From positions 3,414,501 to 3,478,500 of the forward strand of contig JAGTPG010000002.1 in assembly GCA_018195615.1 (NCBI GenBank): a DNA stretch of 64,000 nucleotides. The letters are read 5' to 3'. Under the pieces are notes generated by a model. It did no database searches and was not told the DNA's origin. It saw nothing but the letters and a program-made list of their open reading frames with translations. The position numbers and the translations under genes are program-made. Every line of letters starts with the position of its first letter. Position 1 is the stretch's first letter. Of the stretch, positions 37,237 to 47,132 are shown one piece after another. The DNA is from Streptomyces tuirus (GTDB taxonomy: Bacteria; Actinomycetota; Actinomycetes; Streptomycetales; Streptomycetaceae).

Positions 37237-37612
37237 GGGTATTCCTTTCGACGGCGTTGGATCTTGAGCCCACCGTGAAAGCACCGACGCCTTTCCGCAA
37301 CCGTTCATAGGCTTTTCGGGTTTCCGCATTCCCCCATTCGCCGTGTCCGGCCTGATCAGACGGCGGGTGGGGGCGACTGTTTTTCCGGCCCCTGCCGGAG
37401 CAGGGTCCGGGCCGTCCCCCGCGGCGGTTCCAGGGAAAGCGGCCGACCGACTTCACAAATCCGACACACTTGTCAGATTTCACCGAATTTCATCGACTAT
37501 GTCCGGTTGGTGACTAGAGTTGCGAACCGCCCGACGCACTCCCCAGCGCGGACACATCGCACCCGTGGCACTTCTGCCACGACCCCCTGTTCCGAAAGGG
37601 CAACGACCGGTC
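37237..37612. other. Divergent promoter region of the exopolysaccharide locus
   Basis: 376 bases between divergent starts. A stem CCGGCCCCTGC/GCAGGGTCCGG with a bulge lies at about 37385-37410. TTGTCA at 37470-37475 with GACTAT at 37495 is a possible rightward promoter, with long spacing (19). The region 37440-37500 is AT-rich and carries two TTTCA(C/T)CGA words. No gene is supported. Confidence 0.4.
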
Positions 37613-38700
37613 ATGCGCCAATCCCTGCGCCCGCTGTTTCACCGCGCGACCGTGGGCGTCCTCGCCCTTGCCGCCCTGTGGGCAGCAGGCGGTACCACGG
37701 CCGCCGTGCAGGCCGCCGCGCCCGCGCCGGAGGCCGAAAGCCTCGCCTTCGGCGAGCGGTACCGCACCCTCCAGCACGGCGGCATCGTACGTGCGGCCAA
37801 CGGGTCGATCACCTGCCGCGCCGCCCAGACGGCCGGGTGTCCGGACGTGCAGACAGGCGGTGCCGGCAGGAACGGCGACTTCGACATGTTCTACGTCGAT
37901 GTCGACCGCGACCCCAACACCTACAACTCCTCCCGCGCGGAGGTCCGCCTGCCCAGCGGCTCCCGGGTGACGTACGCGCGCCTCTACTGGGCGGCAACCT
38001 GCGCGTGGGCGAACAGAAGCCGGCGGAGGACAACGGGCGCGTGCTGATCGCCGAACCCGGCGGGGAGTACAAGGAGTTGCTCGCGGACACGACGGTCGGA
38101 CACCGGGTGACGGACGGCGTGGACGCCTTCCAGGCCTCGGCGGACGTGACGCGACTGGTGCGCGAGGGCGGGCCGGGCCTGTACACCGTGGCACAGATCA
38201 ACATCGCCATGGGCAGGTCGGCGGCCGGGGCATGGGGTGGCTGGACACTCGTGGTCCTCTACGAGAACCCGGCGGAGCCCCTGCGGCACCTCGCGCTCTG
38301 GGACGGCTTCACGCCGCTGAACTCCGGTACGGGACTCGACCTCCACCTGGCCGGCCTCGGTTTCGCCGCGGGCGCGGGAGGTCGCGCGGGGCTGGTGGCG
38401 TACGACGGGGACCGCGGCACGGGCGGTGACTCGCTCACCGTGACGACCGGTCAGCACGGGTCCGCCCTCACCAACGCCGCCAACCCGCAGGACGACGTCC
38501 TCAACTCCACCATCAGCGAGCCGGGGGCGGACGTGGCACGTACGCCGGCTCACGCCAACACCCTCGGCTACGACTCCGACGTGTTCGACCTCGGACCGAG
38601 CCTGCAGCACGCCGGTGACCAGGCCACCTTCCGGCTTCGATCCCAGCAGGACGCGGCATGGGCCGGCGTGCTCTTCGCCGCCGTCGACGCACGACGGTGA
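37613..38700 (+). CDS. Secreted DUF3344 protein (frameshift at ~37993)
   Basis: About 362 aa. ATG 37613 follows GAAAGGG. Signal peptide (RATVGVLALAALWAAGGTTAAVQAA), then a DUF3344 beta-sandwich: RYRTLQHGGIVRAANGSITC, DFDMFYVDVDRDPNTYNSSRAEVRLP, YARLYWAGNLRVGEQ, GAWGGWTLVVLYENP and the C-terminal TLGYDSDVFDL...WAGVLFAAVDARR. The frame breaks at GG 37993-37994; adding G restores YWAGNLRV. First gene of the rightward exopolysaccharide operon. Function of DUF3344 is unknown; carbohydrate or surface binding is plausible. Confidence 0.8.
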
Positions 38701-38750
38701 GCCCGTCGCCGCCAGCCCAGAACGCCTTCGTCCCTGAGGAATCCGCGCTC

Positions 38751-39999
38751 ATGCACCTGCCATCCACCGCCCCACTCCCCAGAGTCCTGCACCTCACCCA
38801 ACCGGTGGACGGCGGCGTCGCGCGCGTGGTGACGGACCTGGTCCGGGCGCAGCTGTCGGACGGCCTGGACGTCACCGTGGCCTGCCCCGACAGCGCGCTC
38901 ACCACCAAACTCCGGGGGCTCGGCGCGCGCGTACGGCACTGGCACGCGACGCGGTCGCCGGGTACGTCGCTCGTCCGGGAGGTACGGCACCTCGCACAGG
39001 TGATCGACGAAGTTCGTCCCGATCTGGTGCACGCGCACAGCGCGAAGGCCGGGCTCGCCGGACGGCTCGCGGTCCGCGGGCGGATTCCGACGGTCTTCCA
39101 GCCGCACGCCTGGTCGTTCGAGGCGGTCGGCGGGGGCACCGCGGCCCTGGCGCTCATGTGGGAACGCTGGGGGCGCGTTGGGCCTCCCGTGTGCTGTGTG
39201 TGAGCGAGGCCGAGCGCGCGACCGGCGTGGACGCCAGGATCACCGGCCGGTGGACCGTCGTCCCCAACGGCATCGACCCGGAGCGCTTCCACCCGGCCGC
39301 CGCCGGCACGGTGCGGGCCGGACTCGCGCCGCTCGCCGGCATCCACCCGGCGGCACCGCTCGCCGTGTGCGTGGGGCGGCTGTGCCGGCAGAAGGGGCAG
39401 GACGTCCTGCTGCGGGCCTGGGAAGCGGTCGTGCGGAGGGTGCCCGACGCCCGCCTCGTCCTGGTCGGCGACGGGCCGGACCGTGACCGGCTGCGCGAGA
39501 ACGCCCCGGAATCCGTGGTGTTCGTGGGGGCCGTCGCCGACGCCTCCCCCTGGTACCAGGCCGCCGATCTCGTCATCCTGCCGTCCCGCTGGGAAGGCAT
39601 GGCCCTGGCGCCGCTGGAGGCGATGGCCTGCGCGCGGCCCGTGGTGGTCACGGACGTCGACGGCGCCCGCGAGAGCCTGCCGCCCTCCATCGCCGCCCGG
39701 TGCCTGGTCCCGCCGGAGGACCCGGCGGCGCTGGCCGGGGCCGTCACCGAGCTGCTGGCCGACCCGCTGCTGCGCGAGACGCTCGGCACCCAGGGCCGCC
39801 GGCACGTGCTGTCCACCCATGACGTGCGGCACACCGCCGAGGCCGTCTCGGACGTCTATCGCGACCTGCTCGGCCCATGGACCGCCACCACCCCGGCGCC
39901 GAGCACGGTCAGCCGCTCGACACCGGACGTGGCACCGAGGCGAACCGGACAACGCAGCGCGTCGAGCCCACCGAGTACAGGGAGTCCATCCACTCGTGA
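38751..39999 (+). CDS. GT4 glycosyltransferase (two frameshifts)
   Basis: About 416 aa after correction. ATG 38751 with GAGGA upstream is preferred; a GTG at 38697 overlapping the previous stop is the alternative. N-terminal fold: RVLHLTQPVDGGVARVVTDLVRAQL, LVHAHSAKAGLAGRLA. C-terminal fold: VVPNGIDPERF, CVGRLCRQKGQDVLLRAW, and donor site LPSRWEGMALAPLEAMAC (E-x7-E). Breaks at GGGGG 39169-39173 and CCC near 39873. Corrected end EYRESIHS overlaps the next GTG. It transfers a nucleotide-sugar residue to the lipid-linked polysaccharide precursor on the cytosolic face. Confidence 0.82.
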
Positions 40000-41422
40000 C
40001 CGCCGAACGTACCGTGCCCTCCCCTGGCGTACCGCCGCGGGACCACGGATCCTCACCAGTCTCGGTCATGCCGTCGCGCGGCACCGCCACCGGTCCCCGG
40101 TTGTCCGCCGGGCGGCACCCCGCCCGGCCGCCCTCGCCCGTCCCGCTGCTCGCCGCCGACGCCGTCGCCGCCCTGGCGGGCGTGCCGGCACTCGCCGACG
40201 CGCAGCGCCATCCCCTGATCGTCACCCTGCTTGTCGTGGTCTCGCTGCTGCTGCGCCGGCGCGACGGGCGGCCGCCGGTACCGGAGCTGCTGGAGGAACT
40301 GCCCGCCGTGTGCGGGCGCGTCGCCGTGTCCTGGCTGACCCTCGCGGCGCTGCTGGCGGCGTACCGGCCGGAGCACGCGCTGTCCCTCCGTACCGTACTG
40401 GCCGGCCTCGCCCTTCAGGCGACGGCCGGCTGTGTGCTGCGCGGAGCCGTGCACGCGCGGCGGCGCGCGGCACTGCTGCGCCACCCGCACACCGCACTCG
40501 TGCTCGGCCCGGTCGCCACCGCGCAGCGCGTGGCCGCCGCCGTACTGCGTCACCCGCGCTGCGGTGTGCGGCCGGTGGGGATCGTCACCGAGCAGCCGGA
40601 CGGCACCGAGAGCCTGCCGGTGCTGACGACGCCCGAGGAGGTCGAGCGGGCGGTCATCCAGAACGGGGTGCGGGCGGTGCTGGCCGTGCACCCCTCCGTA
40701 CGGGCCGAACAGGAACCGCTGCTGCGGGCGCTGGCCGAGTCGGGCTGCGTGGTCTGGGAGGTCGACGCCGACTCCCCGTCGTACGCCGCGCGGGAGCGGC
40801 TGGCCGGTTTCCCCTGCCGGCGTCTGGACCTGTCCCCCGCCCGGCGCGACAGCGTGGGCAAGCGGACGCTCGACATCGTCGTCTCGGGGACGCTGCTGCT
40901 GATGGTCAGCCCGCTGCTGCTGGCCTTCGCCGTGGCGCTGCGGATGAGCGACGGGCCGGGCGTGGTGTTCCGGCAGGAGCGCATCGGCCGGAACGGCAAG
41001 CCGTTCACGCTGCTGAAGTTCCGCACCCACCGCCCGGTCGACGAGCACGAGTCGGCGACCCGCTGGAGCGTGGCCAACGAGAACGAGATGCGCTGGTTCT
41101 GCCGGATGCTGCGGCGCACCTCGCTGGACGAGCTGCTCCAGCTGTGGAACGTGCTCCGGGGCGACATGAGCCTGGTCGGGCCCCGGCCCGAACGCCCCTA
41201 CTTCGTCGCCCAGTTCGGCCAGACCTACCCGGTTACGCGGTCCGCCACCGGATGCGCACCGGCATCACCGGCCTCGCCCAGATCCACGGGCTGCGCGGCG
41301 ACACCTCGATCGAGGACCGCTGCCGGTTCGACAACGCCTACATCGACGACTGGTCCCTGTGGCAGGACGTCTGCATCCTGCTGCGCACCGCGGCCACGGT
41401 GGTACGTCCGACGGGGAGCTGA
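39996..41422 (+). CDS. Polyprenyl-phosphate sugar-1-phosphate transferase (frameshift at ~41231)
   Basis: About 475 aa. GTG 39996 overlaps the previous stop. N-terminal membrane helices (LIVTLLVVVSLLL; LTLAALLAAY; TVLAGLALQATAGCVL), a Rossmann-like middle (LVLGPVATAQRVAAAVL), one more TM (VVSGTLLLMVSPLLLAFAVAL) and the conserved catalytic module: VFRQERIGRNGKPFTLLKFRT, LRRTSLDELLQLWNVLRGDMSLVGPRPERP, GITGLAQIHG. It starts repeat-unit synthesis by loading the first sugar phosphate on undecaprenyl phosphate. The frame breaks at GG 41231-41232; an added G restores TYPGYAVRHRMRTGITG. Confidence 0.85.
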
Positions 41423-41424
41423 GA

Positions 41425-42770
41425 GTGGTGAGCCTCGCCCTGACACCGCTCCCCCGCCGTGTCGCCGCGCTGCCCCCGGCCCTGCCCGTGGTGGCCGTGC
41501 CCGCCCTGCTCGCCCTGCCGGTGACGCGGGACGGCGCGGGCCCCGCCGACCTGCTCTCCGGGCTCGTGGTGGTGTACTGCGTGATCCGTCTCCTGCGCGA
41601 ACGGCGGCGCCCGCTGTCGCCCGCCGCGGCCCTGGTCCTGGGCCTGCCGGTCGTGGGGCTCGCGCTCGCCGCCATGGGGGCGTTCTCGTCCCAGGCCGGG
41701 CTCACCGGCCTGGGGCGCTATCTGCAGACGTTCGTCCTCGTTCCGGCGGCCGTGCTGCTGCTGCTCCGCGACCGGACCGGCTTCCGGCTGGTGGCCTGGT
41801 CCTTCGTGGGGCTGGGCCTGTGTCAGGGGGCCGTCGGCGTCCTCCAGTTCGTCACCCGGACCGGCGCCTCCTACCAGGGGGCGAACATCCGGGCGGTGGG
41901 CACCTTCGGGCCGCAGGACGTGATGGGCATGGCGACGGCGGTCTCGCTCGGCCTGGTGTGCGCGGTCGGTATCGCCCTGGGCCGGGTGTCCGTACGGCAG
42001 CGGGCGACCGCCGCCGGGTGCGCTCTGGTACTGCTGCTGCCGCTCGCGCTCTCCTTCAGCCGGGAGCCTGGATCGCGACCGCCCTGACGTGCACGATCCA
42101 GCTGGTGCTGGCCGGGTTGCGGCGCGCGCTCAAGGTGGCCGGGGCCGTGGTCGCCGCGGGCGTGATCCTGGTGGGCGGCTTCGGTGTCGGCTCGGCGCTG
42201 CTGCAGCAGCGGATCGACAGCATCGCCCAGGTCGCCGACGCCCCCGACCAGTCCGTCGTCGACCGGTACACCCTGTGGGCGGCCGCCACGGAGATCTGGC
42301 GTCAGCACCCGCTGACCGGTGTCGGGTTGAAGGGCTTTCCCGAGTACCGGGACGGGCACGCCACGCTGGCGCTGTCGTCGGGCAGCGAGACCGACGGCGC
42401 GGGCGTGGCGTACAAGAGGCAGCCGCTGCTGTCCCCGCACAACATGTACCTGCTGGTGCTGAGCGAGCAGGGCCTGATCGGGCTGCTCGCGCTCGCCGGG
42501 AGCTGGCTGGCGCTGCTGGTGTGCGGGGTGCGGCGGCTGCTGCGCGTCCGCGACCGCGGACCGGGCCTCGACTGCGGGCTCGTCGCCTGCGGACTGCTGC
42601 TCTGGCTGCTGACGGACTTCATGTACGGGGACATCGGCGGTCCCGCGACCGTGCTGATCGCCGTGGCCATGGGGCTCGTGGCGTGGTGGGCGCTGGCCGG
42701 TGACGACGCGCGTGCGGACGTGCCCCGCGACCGGGTGCGGGAGCGCGCCGAGGAGGCCCTGGCGCGATGA
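41425..42770 (+). CDS. O-antigen ligase/Wzy-like polysaccharide polymerase (frameshift at ~42062)
   Basis: About 448 aa with some ten hydrophobic helices. Starts at GTG 41425 or 41428 behind GGGGAG. The large extracytoplasmic loop with DRYTLWAAATEIWRQHPLTGVGLKGFPEYR and LLSPHNMYLLVLSEQGLIGLL is the Wzy_C/WaaL hallmark (H-N-x-Y-L). The frame breaks at GGG 42062-42064; correction gives SFSRGAWIATAL, itself a conserved family block. The enzyme polymerises or ligates undecaprenyl-linked units outside the membrane. It overlaps the flippase gene by four bases. Confidence 0.83.
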
Positions 42771-44501
42771 CGGTGGTGCCTTCGCAGTCCCCCAGTCCCC
42801 GACCGAGACGGAGGGCACCGCGGCCGTGCAGTCCGAGACCGAGACGGACGGCACGGCGGCCGTGCCCCCGGCGCGGGCCGCCGTCAAGGCCGGGGACGGT
42901 GCCGACCCGGCGTCGGCGCCGGCCTCCGGACGCTTCCTGGCGAGGGCCGCGCTCGTCACGGCGTCGCTGTCCATCGCGGGTTCGCTGCTCGGCCTGGTGC
43001 GCGACCAGTCGCTGGCGCGGCTGTTCGGCGCCGGGAGCGACACGGACGCCTTTCTGGTCGCGTGGACCGTTCCGGAGTTCGCCGCCACGCTGCTCATCGA
43101 GGACGGGCTGGCGATCGCGCTGATCCCTGCGTTCAGCATGGCGCTGGCCCGCCGTGCCCGGGGCGCCCCGGGTGACCCGGTCCGCGCCCTGGTCGGCGCC
43201 ACCCTGCCGAAACTGTGCCTCGCCCTCGCCGCGGTCGCCGCGCTGGTCGCCGGCACCGCCCCCCACCTGGTGCAGGCCCTCGCCCCGGGCCTGCCCGATC
43301 CGCGGCTCGCCGCCGACTGCACCCGGATCACGGCGACCTGCGTGCTGGCCTTCGGGCTCGCCGGGTACTGCAGCGCCGCCCTGCGGGCCCACCGCTGTTT
43401 CCTCGCGCCGGCGGCCATCTACGTCGCCTACAACACCGGCATCATCGCCGCGATGTTCCTGCTCGGCGACGGCTGGGGCGTGCGCTCCGCCGCGGTCGGG
43501 GTGGCGGCGGGCGGCTGTCTGATGGTGGTGGTGCAACTGCCGTCGCTGTGGCGGCGACTGGCCTCGCGTACGTCGCCTCCGGCCGGCGCCGGGGCCGCGG
43601 TCGACGAGCGGCCCATGCAGGTCGCCCTGGTCGCCGCCGTGCTCCTGTTCGCCCTGTGCCGCCAGTCGCAGGTGCTCGCCGAGCGCTTCCTCGCCTCCGG
43701 CCTGCCCGCCGGCGCCATCTCGCACCTGAACTACGCGCAGAAGGTCGCCCAGATCCCGATGACGCTGTCGCTGATGGTGTGCACCGTCACCTTCCCGGTG
43801 GTGGCGCGGGCGCTCGCGGACGGCGACACGGCACGGGCCCGCAGCCGCGTGGAGCGGGATCTGGCGATCGCGGCCTGTCTGGTGCTGCTGGGCATGTGCG
43901 CGGTGATCGCCTGCGCCCCTCAGATGATCGAACTGCTCTTCCAGCGGGGGCGTTCACCGCGAGCGACACCGCGGCGACGGCGGACGTCATGCGCGTGTAC
44001 GCCCTCGGGCTGCTGGGCCAGACCCTGGTGGGCGCCCTGGTGCGCTCCTACTTCTCGGCGGGCCGGGCCCGCTGGTATCCCCTCGGCGCGATGACGGCGG
44101 GCATCGTCGTGACGTCCTGGATCGGCGCCGCGACCGTGCACTCCTGGGGCGTGGCGGGGATCGCCGCCGCCAACGCCCTCGGCATCACCGTCACCGCCGC
44201 CCTGCTGCTCGCCGGGCTGCGCACGCGCCGGCAGGACAGCCCCTACGGCGTCTCGGTCCGGGTCCGGCAGGTCCTGGCCGAGCTGAGCCGGCTGGTGTGC
44301 GCCGCGGTCGTCGCCACTGCCGCGGGGGCGTTCGCCGCGGGCCGGCTGCCGCACCCGGCGGCGGGCCTCGCGGCCGGCCTCCTGACCGTGACCTTCGTCT
44401 TCGTTCCGCTCACCTGGGCCCTCGGTGCCCAGGGTTCCGCGTCCGCTCTGCGCTCCCTACGCGCCGTCACACGAAGGCTCCCACATGGCCGCTTCCGTTG
44501 A
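42767..44501 (+). CDS. MVF/MurJ-family lipid-linked oligosaccharide flippase (two frameshifts)
   Basis: About 578 aa, some 13-14 hydrophobic helices. ATG 42767 overlaps the previous stop. After a Glu/Thr-rich N-terminus come ARAALVTASLSIAGSLLGLVRDQSLARLFGAGSDTDAFLVAWTVPEF, FSMALARRARG and SHLNYAQKVAQIPMTLSLMVCTVTFPVVARA, all MVF signatures. Breaks: CCCC near 42797 and GGGGG 43946-43950 (restores LLFQRGAFTASDT). Its place beside transferase and polymerase genes argues that it acts as the Wzx of this locus and not as the essential MurJ. Confidence 0.83.
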
Positions 44502-45249
44502 TTCCCTCGACGCCGTCAGACCCCCGGCCCCGCACAGGGGTCCGGTCCCCTGGGTGGCGATGTACCACTCGGTGGGCGACTGCTCCGACGACCCGTACCG
44601 CATCACGGTCACGCCCGAGCGGCTGGACCGGCAGCTGGCCTGGCTGCGCCGGCGCGGGCTGCGGGGCGTCTCGGTGACCGAGCTGCTCACCGCCCGCGCC
44701 CGGGGCGAGGGAGGGAACCTGGTCGGGCTGACCTTCGACGACGGGTACGCCGACTTCGTCACGGACGCCCTGCCGCTGCTGCGCCGCTGGGACTGCGGCG
44801 CCACCCTCTTCGTGCTGCCCGGGCGACTCGGCGGCGACAACGCCTGGGACCCGCTCGGCCCGCGCAAGCCGCTGCTGACCGCGGACGGCATCCGGCACGC
44901 GGCCGCCGCGGGCGTGGAGATCGGCTCGCACGGGCTGACCCACGTCGACCTCACCAAGGCGGACGACGCCACCCTCAAGGCCGAGGTCGCCGAGAGCCGC
45001 GCGCAGCTCAGGGAGCTGACCGGCGCCCCGGTCGACGGCTTCTGCTACCCGTACGGCACGATCGACGCCCGCGCCGTCGAGGCCGTACGGGAGGCGGGGT
45101 ACACCTACGCCTGCGCGATCGACCCCGGCCCGCTGACCGGTCCGCACGCCCTGCCGCGCGTGTACGTCGGCCAGGAGGACACGGCCTGGCGTCTGCACCT
45201 CAAGCACTTGCTGCACCGGCTGCGGCGGCGCCCGGTGGAGGGCCTGTGA
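44485..45249 (+). CDS. Polysaccharide deacetylase (NodB/CE4)
   Basis: A 254-aa protein from ATG 44485 (GAAGG ahead), overlapping the flippase by 17 bases. CE4 motifs: VAMYHSVGD; motif 1 LTFDDGYADF with the catalytic and metal Asp pair; motif 2 EIGSHGLTHVDL (S-H-x3-H-x-D/T); motif 3 GFCYPYGTID. No signal peptide, so it may act on lipid-linked intermediates at the cytosolic face or be a soluble modifying enzyme. It removes N-acetyl groups from amino sugars, which implies the polymer contains HexNAc. Confidence 0.87.
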   Translation: MAASVDSLDAVRPPAPHRGPVPWVAMYHSVGDCSDDPYRITVTPERLDRQLAWLRRRGLRGVSVTELLTARARGEGGNLVGLTFDDGYADFVTDALPLLRRWDCGATLFVLPGRLGGDNAWDPLGPRKPLLTADGIRHAAAAGVEIGSHGLTHVDLTKADDATLKAEVAESRAQLRELTGAPVDGFCYPYGTIDARAVEAVREAGYTYACAIDPGPLTGPHALPRVYVGQEDTAWRLHLKHLLHRLRRRPVEGL

Positions 45250-45250
45250 G

Positions 45251-46402
45251 ATGAGGGCTCTGCACATCATCACCGGCCTCGGGGTCGGCGGGGCCGAGCA
45301 GCAGCTGCGGCTGCTGCTGCGCCATCTGCCCGTCGACTGCGACGTCGTGACGCTCACCAACCCCGGTGCGGTCGCCGAGGGCCTCGCGGCCGACGGCGTC
45401 CGCGTCACGCATCTCGGCATGGGCGGCAACCGTGATCTGGCGGCGCTGCCACGCCTGGTCCGGCTGATCCGCGCCGGCGGCTACGACCTGGTGCACACCC
45501 ATCTGTACCGGGCCTGCGTCTACGGCCGGTTCGCCGCCCGCGTGGCCGGGGTCCGGGCGGTCGTCGCCACCGAGCACTCCCTGGGCGACTCGCAGATGGA
45601 GGGCCGCAGGCTGACGGCGGGCGTGCGCGGGCTGTACCTCGCCAGCGAGCGGCTCGGTTCGGCGACGGTCGCCGTCTCACCTACGGTGGCCGATCGTCTC
45701 AAGCGCTGGGGCGTACCGGCTCCTCGCATCGAGGTCGTCCCGAACGGCATCGACCTGGACCGCTTCCGCTTCGACGCGGAGCGGCGCGAGCACGCCCGCC
45801 GGCACCTGGGCCTGCCGGCGGGCGCCTGGGTCGTCGGCGGCGTCGGCCGGCTCACCCGGGGCAAGCGGTTCGACGTCCTCGTCCGCGCGCTCGCGCGGCT
45901 CCCGGACGACCACTGGCTGCTGCTGGTGGGCGGCGGCCCCGAGGAGCACGCCCTGCGCCGCACGGCGCACGAGGCCGGGGTGGCCGGCCGCGTGGTGTTC
46001 GCCGGTGAACGCCCCTACGTACCCGACGGCTCGCCCGGCCCCGATCTGCCCTCGCTCACCTCGGCGATGGACCTGCTCGCCTCCCCGTCCACCGAGGAGG
46101 CCTTCGGTCTGGCGGCGGTGGAGGCACTGGCGTCCGGCCTGCCCGTGCTCTACGCCTCCTGCCCGGCGATCGAGGACGTGGGGCCGCCCGCCGCCGCGGA
46201 CGCCCGGTGTGTGCGCGGCGGCCCCGAGGCGTACGCCCGCGCGATCGCCGAGGTCCGGGCGGCCGGTGCCCGGCCGCGCACGGCCTCGGAGGTCGCGCAC
46301 CACTACAGCATCACCCACTGCGCGGCCCGTCTGACGGACGTGTACGCGGCAGCGGTCTCCAGTCCGCCGTCCCCCTCACTCCAGGGAGCCAACTCCTCAT
46401 GA
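45251..46402 (+). CDS. GT4 glycosyltransferase
   Basis: A 383-aa GT-B enzyme. ALHIITGLGVGGAEQQLRLLLRHL opens the acceptor domain; YDLVHTHLYRACVYGRFAARVAGVRAVVATEHS follows. Donor domain: VEVVPNGIDL-type loop IEVVPNGIDLDRFRF, GGVGRLTRGKRFDVLVRAL, and ASPSTEEAFGLAAVEALASGLPV with the E-x7-E pair. One base separates it from the deacetylase stop; the next gene overlaps its stop by four bases. It adds a later sugar of the repeat unit. Confidence 0.88.
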   Translation: MRALHIITGLGVGGAEQQLRLLLRHLPVDCDVVTLTNPGAVAEGLAADGVRVTHLGMGGNRDLAALPRLVRLIRAGGYDLVHTHLYRACVYGRFAARVAGVRAVVATEHSLGDSQMEGRRLTAGVRGLYLASERLGSATVAVSPTVADRLKRWGVPAPRIEVVPNGIDLDRFRFDAERREHARRHLGLPAGAWVVGGVGRLTRGKRFDVLVRALARLPDDHWLLLVGGGPEEHALRRTAHEAGVAGRVVFAGERPYVPDGSPGPDLPSLTSAMDLLASPSTEEAFGLAAVEALASGLPVLYASCPAIEDVGPPAAADARCVRGGPEAYARAIAEVRAAGARPRTASEVAHHYSITHCAARLTDVYAAAVSSPPSPSLQGANSS

Positions 46403-47055
46403 CCGACACTCCGACCCGTCAGCGCCGCCTGTTGCTGGCTCGTCTCAGGGCACTGCCCCTGTGGTCCGTGCTGGCGACCGGCACCCTCGTCGGGGGCCTC
46501 ATCGGCGGTTCGTACGGCGCGCTCACACCCTCGACGTACACGGCCACCAGCTACGTCATCGCCGTGCCGACCGGGAAGTCCACCCCGGACGCCGCCCTCG
46601 GTTTCGCTCAGGCGTACGGCCGGGTGGCCACGCAGCTCGCGGTGCTCGGGGACGCGCAGGTGTGGGCGGGCGTGCCGGTGCGCACCCTGCAGCGCAGTGT
46701 GCGCACGGCGACGTCGCCGGACGCGCCGATGGTCGCCGTCTCGGCCACCTCCTCGCGCCCCGGTCTGGCCGTCGACATGGCCAACGCGGTCACCCGCGCG
46801 CTGACCCGGCACGCGGACGACAGCAACGACAACACCCATGTGCGGCTCGTGCAGTTCTCACGGGCGGTGGAGCCGAGCGAGCCGACGTCCGCGTCCCCGG
46901 CGGTCACCGGTCTGGTGGGCGCGAGCGCGGGCGGTCTGCTCTGCGGCCTGGCCCTGCTGGCGCGGCCGAGGAAGTCCGGCGAGGGGGACGACCCGGCCCC
47001 GGCCCCCTCGGTGCCCGGCCCGGCCGCCGCCGCCGATGTGCGCGGGCAACGGTGA
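46399..47055 (+). CDS. Wzz-like polysaccharide chain-length/copolymerase membrane protein
   Basis: A 218-aa protein with two TM segments (SVLATGTLVGGLIGGSYGAL, about 24-43; VTGLVGASAGGLLCGLALLA, about 172-191) enclosing a mixed alpha/beta external domain with TPSTYTATSYVIAVPTGKSTPDAALG and VSATSSRPGLAVDMANAVTRAL. This is the PCP (Wzz/KpsE) layout. No C-terminal tyrosine-kinase domain and no Tyr cluster. It is the last gene of the rightward operon and should set polymer length with the Wzy-like enzyme. Confidence 0.8.
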   Translation: MTDTPTRQRRLLLARLRALPLWSVLATGTLVGGLIGGSYGALTPSTYTATSYVIAVPTGKSTPDAALGFAQAYGRVATQLAVLGDAQVWAGVPVRTLQRSVRTATSPDAPMVAVSATSSRPGLAVDMANAVTRALTRHADDSNDNTHVRLVQFSRAVEPSEPTSASPAVTGLVGASAGGLLCGLALLARPRKSGEGDDPAPAPSVPGPAAAADVRGQR

Positions 47056-47132
47056 CGACGGTGGGCCCGGACGCCACGGTGGCGGCTCATCCCGAGGTGG
47101 GTCGGCCGCCACCGGCCGGGTGGTCGGGTGCG

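Noticed and set aside
39483..42770. 1095-codon plus frame that seems to fuse glycosyltransferase, sugar transferase and polymerase
   Set aside because: Produced by frameshifts; meaningful segments switch frame, and overlapping start/stop codons at 39996 mark real gene boundaries.
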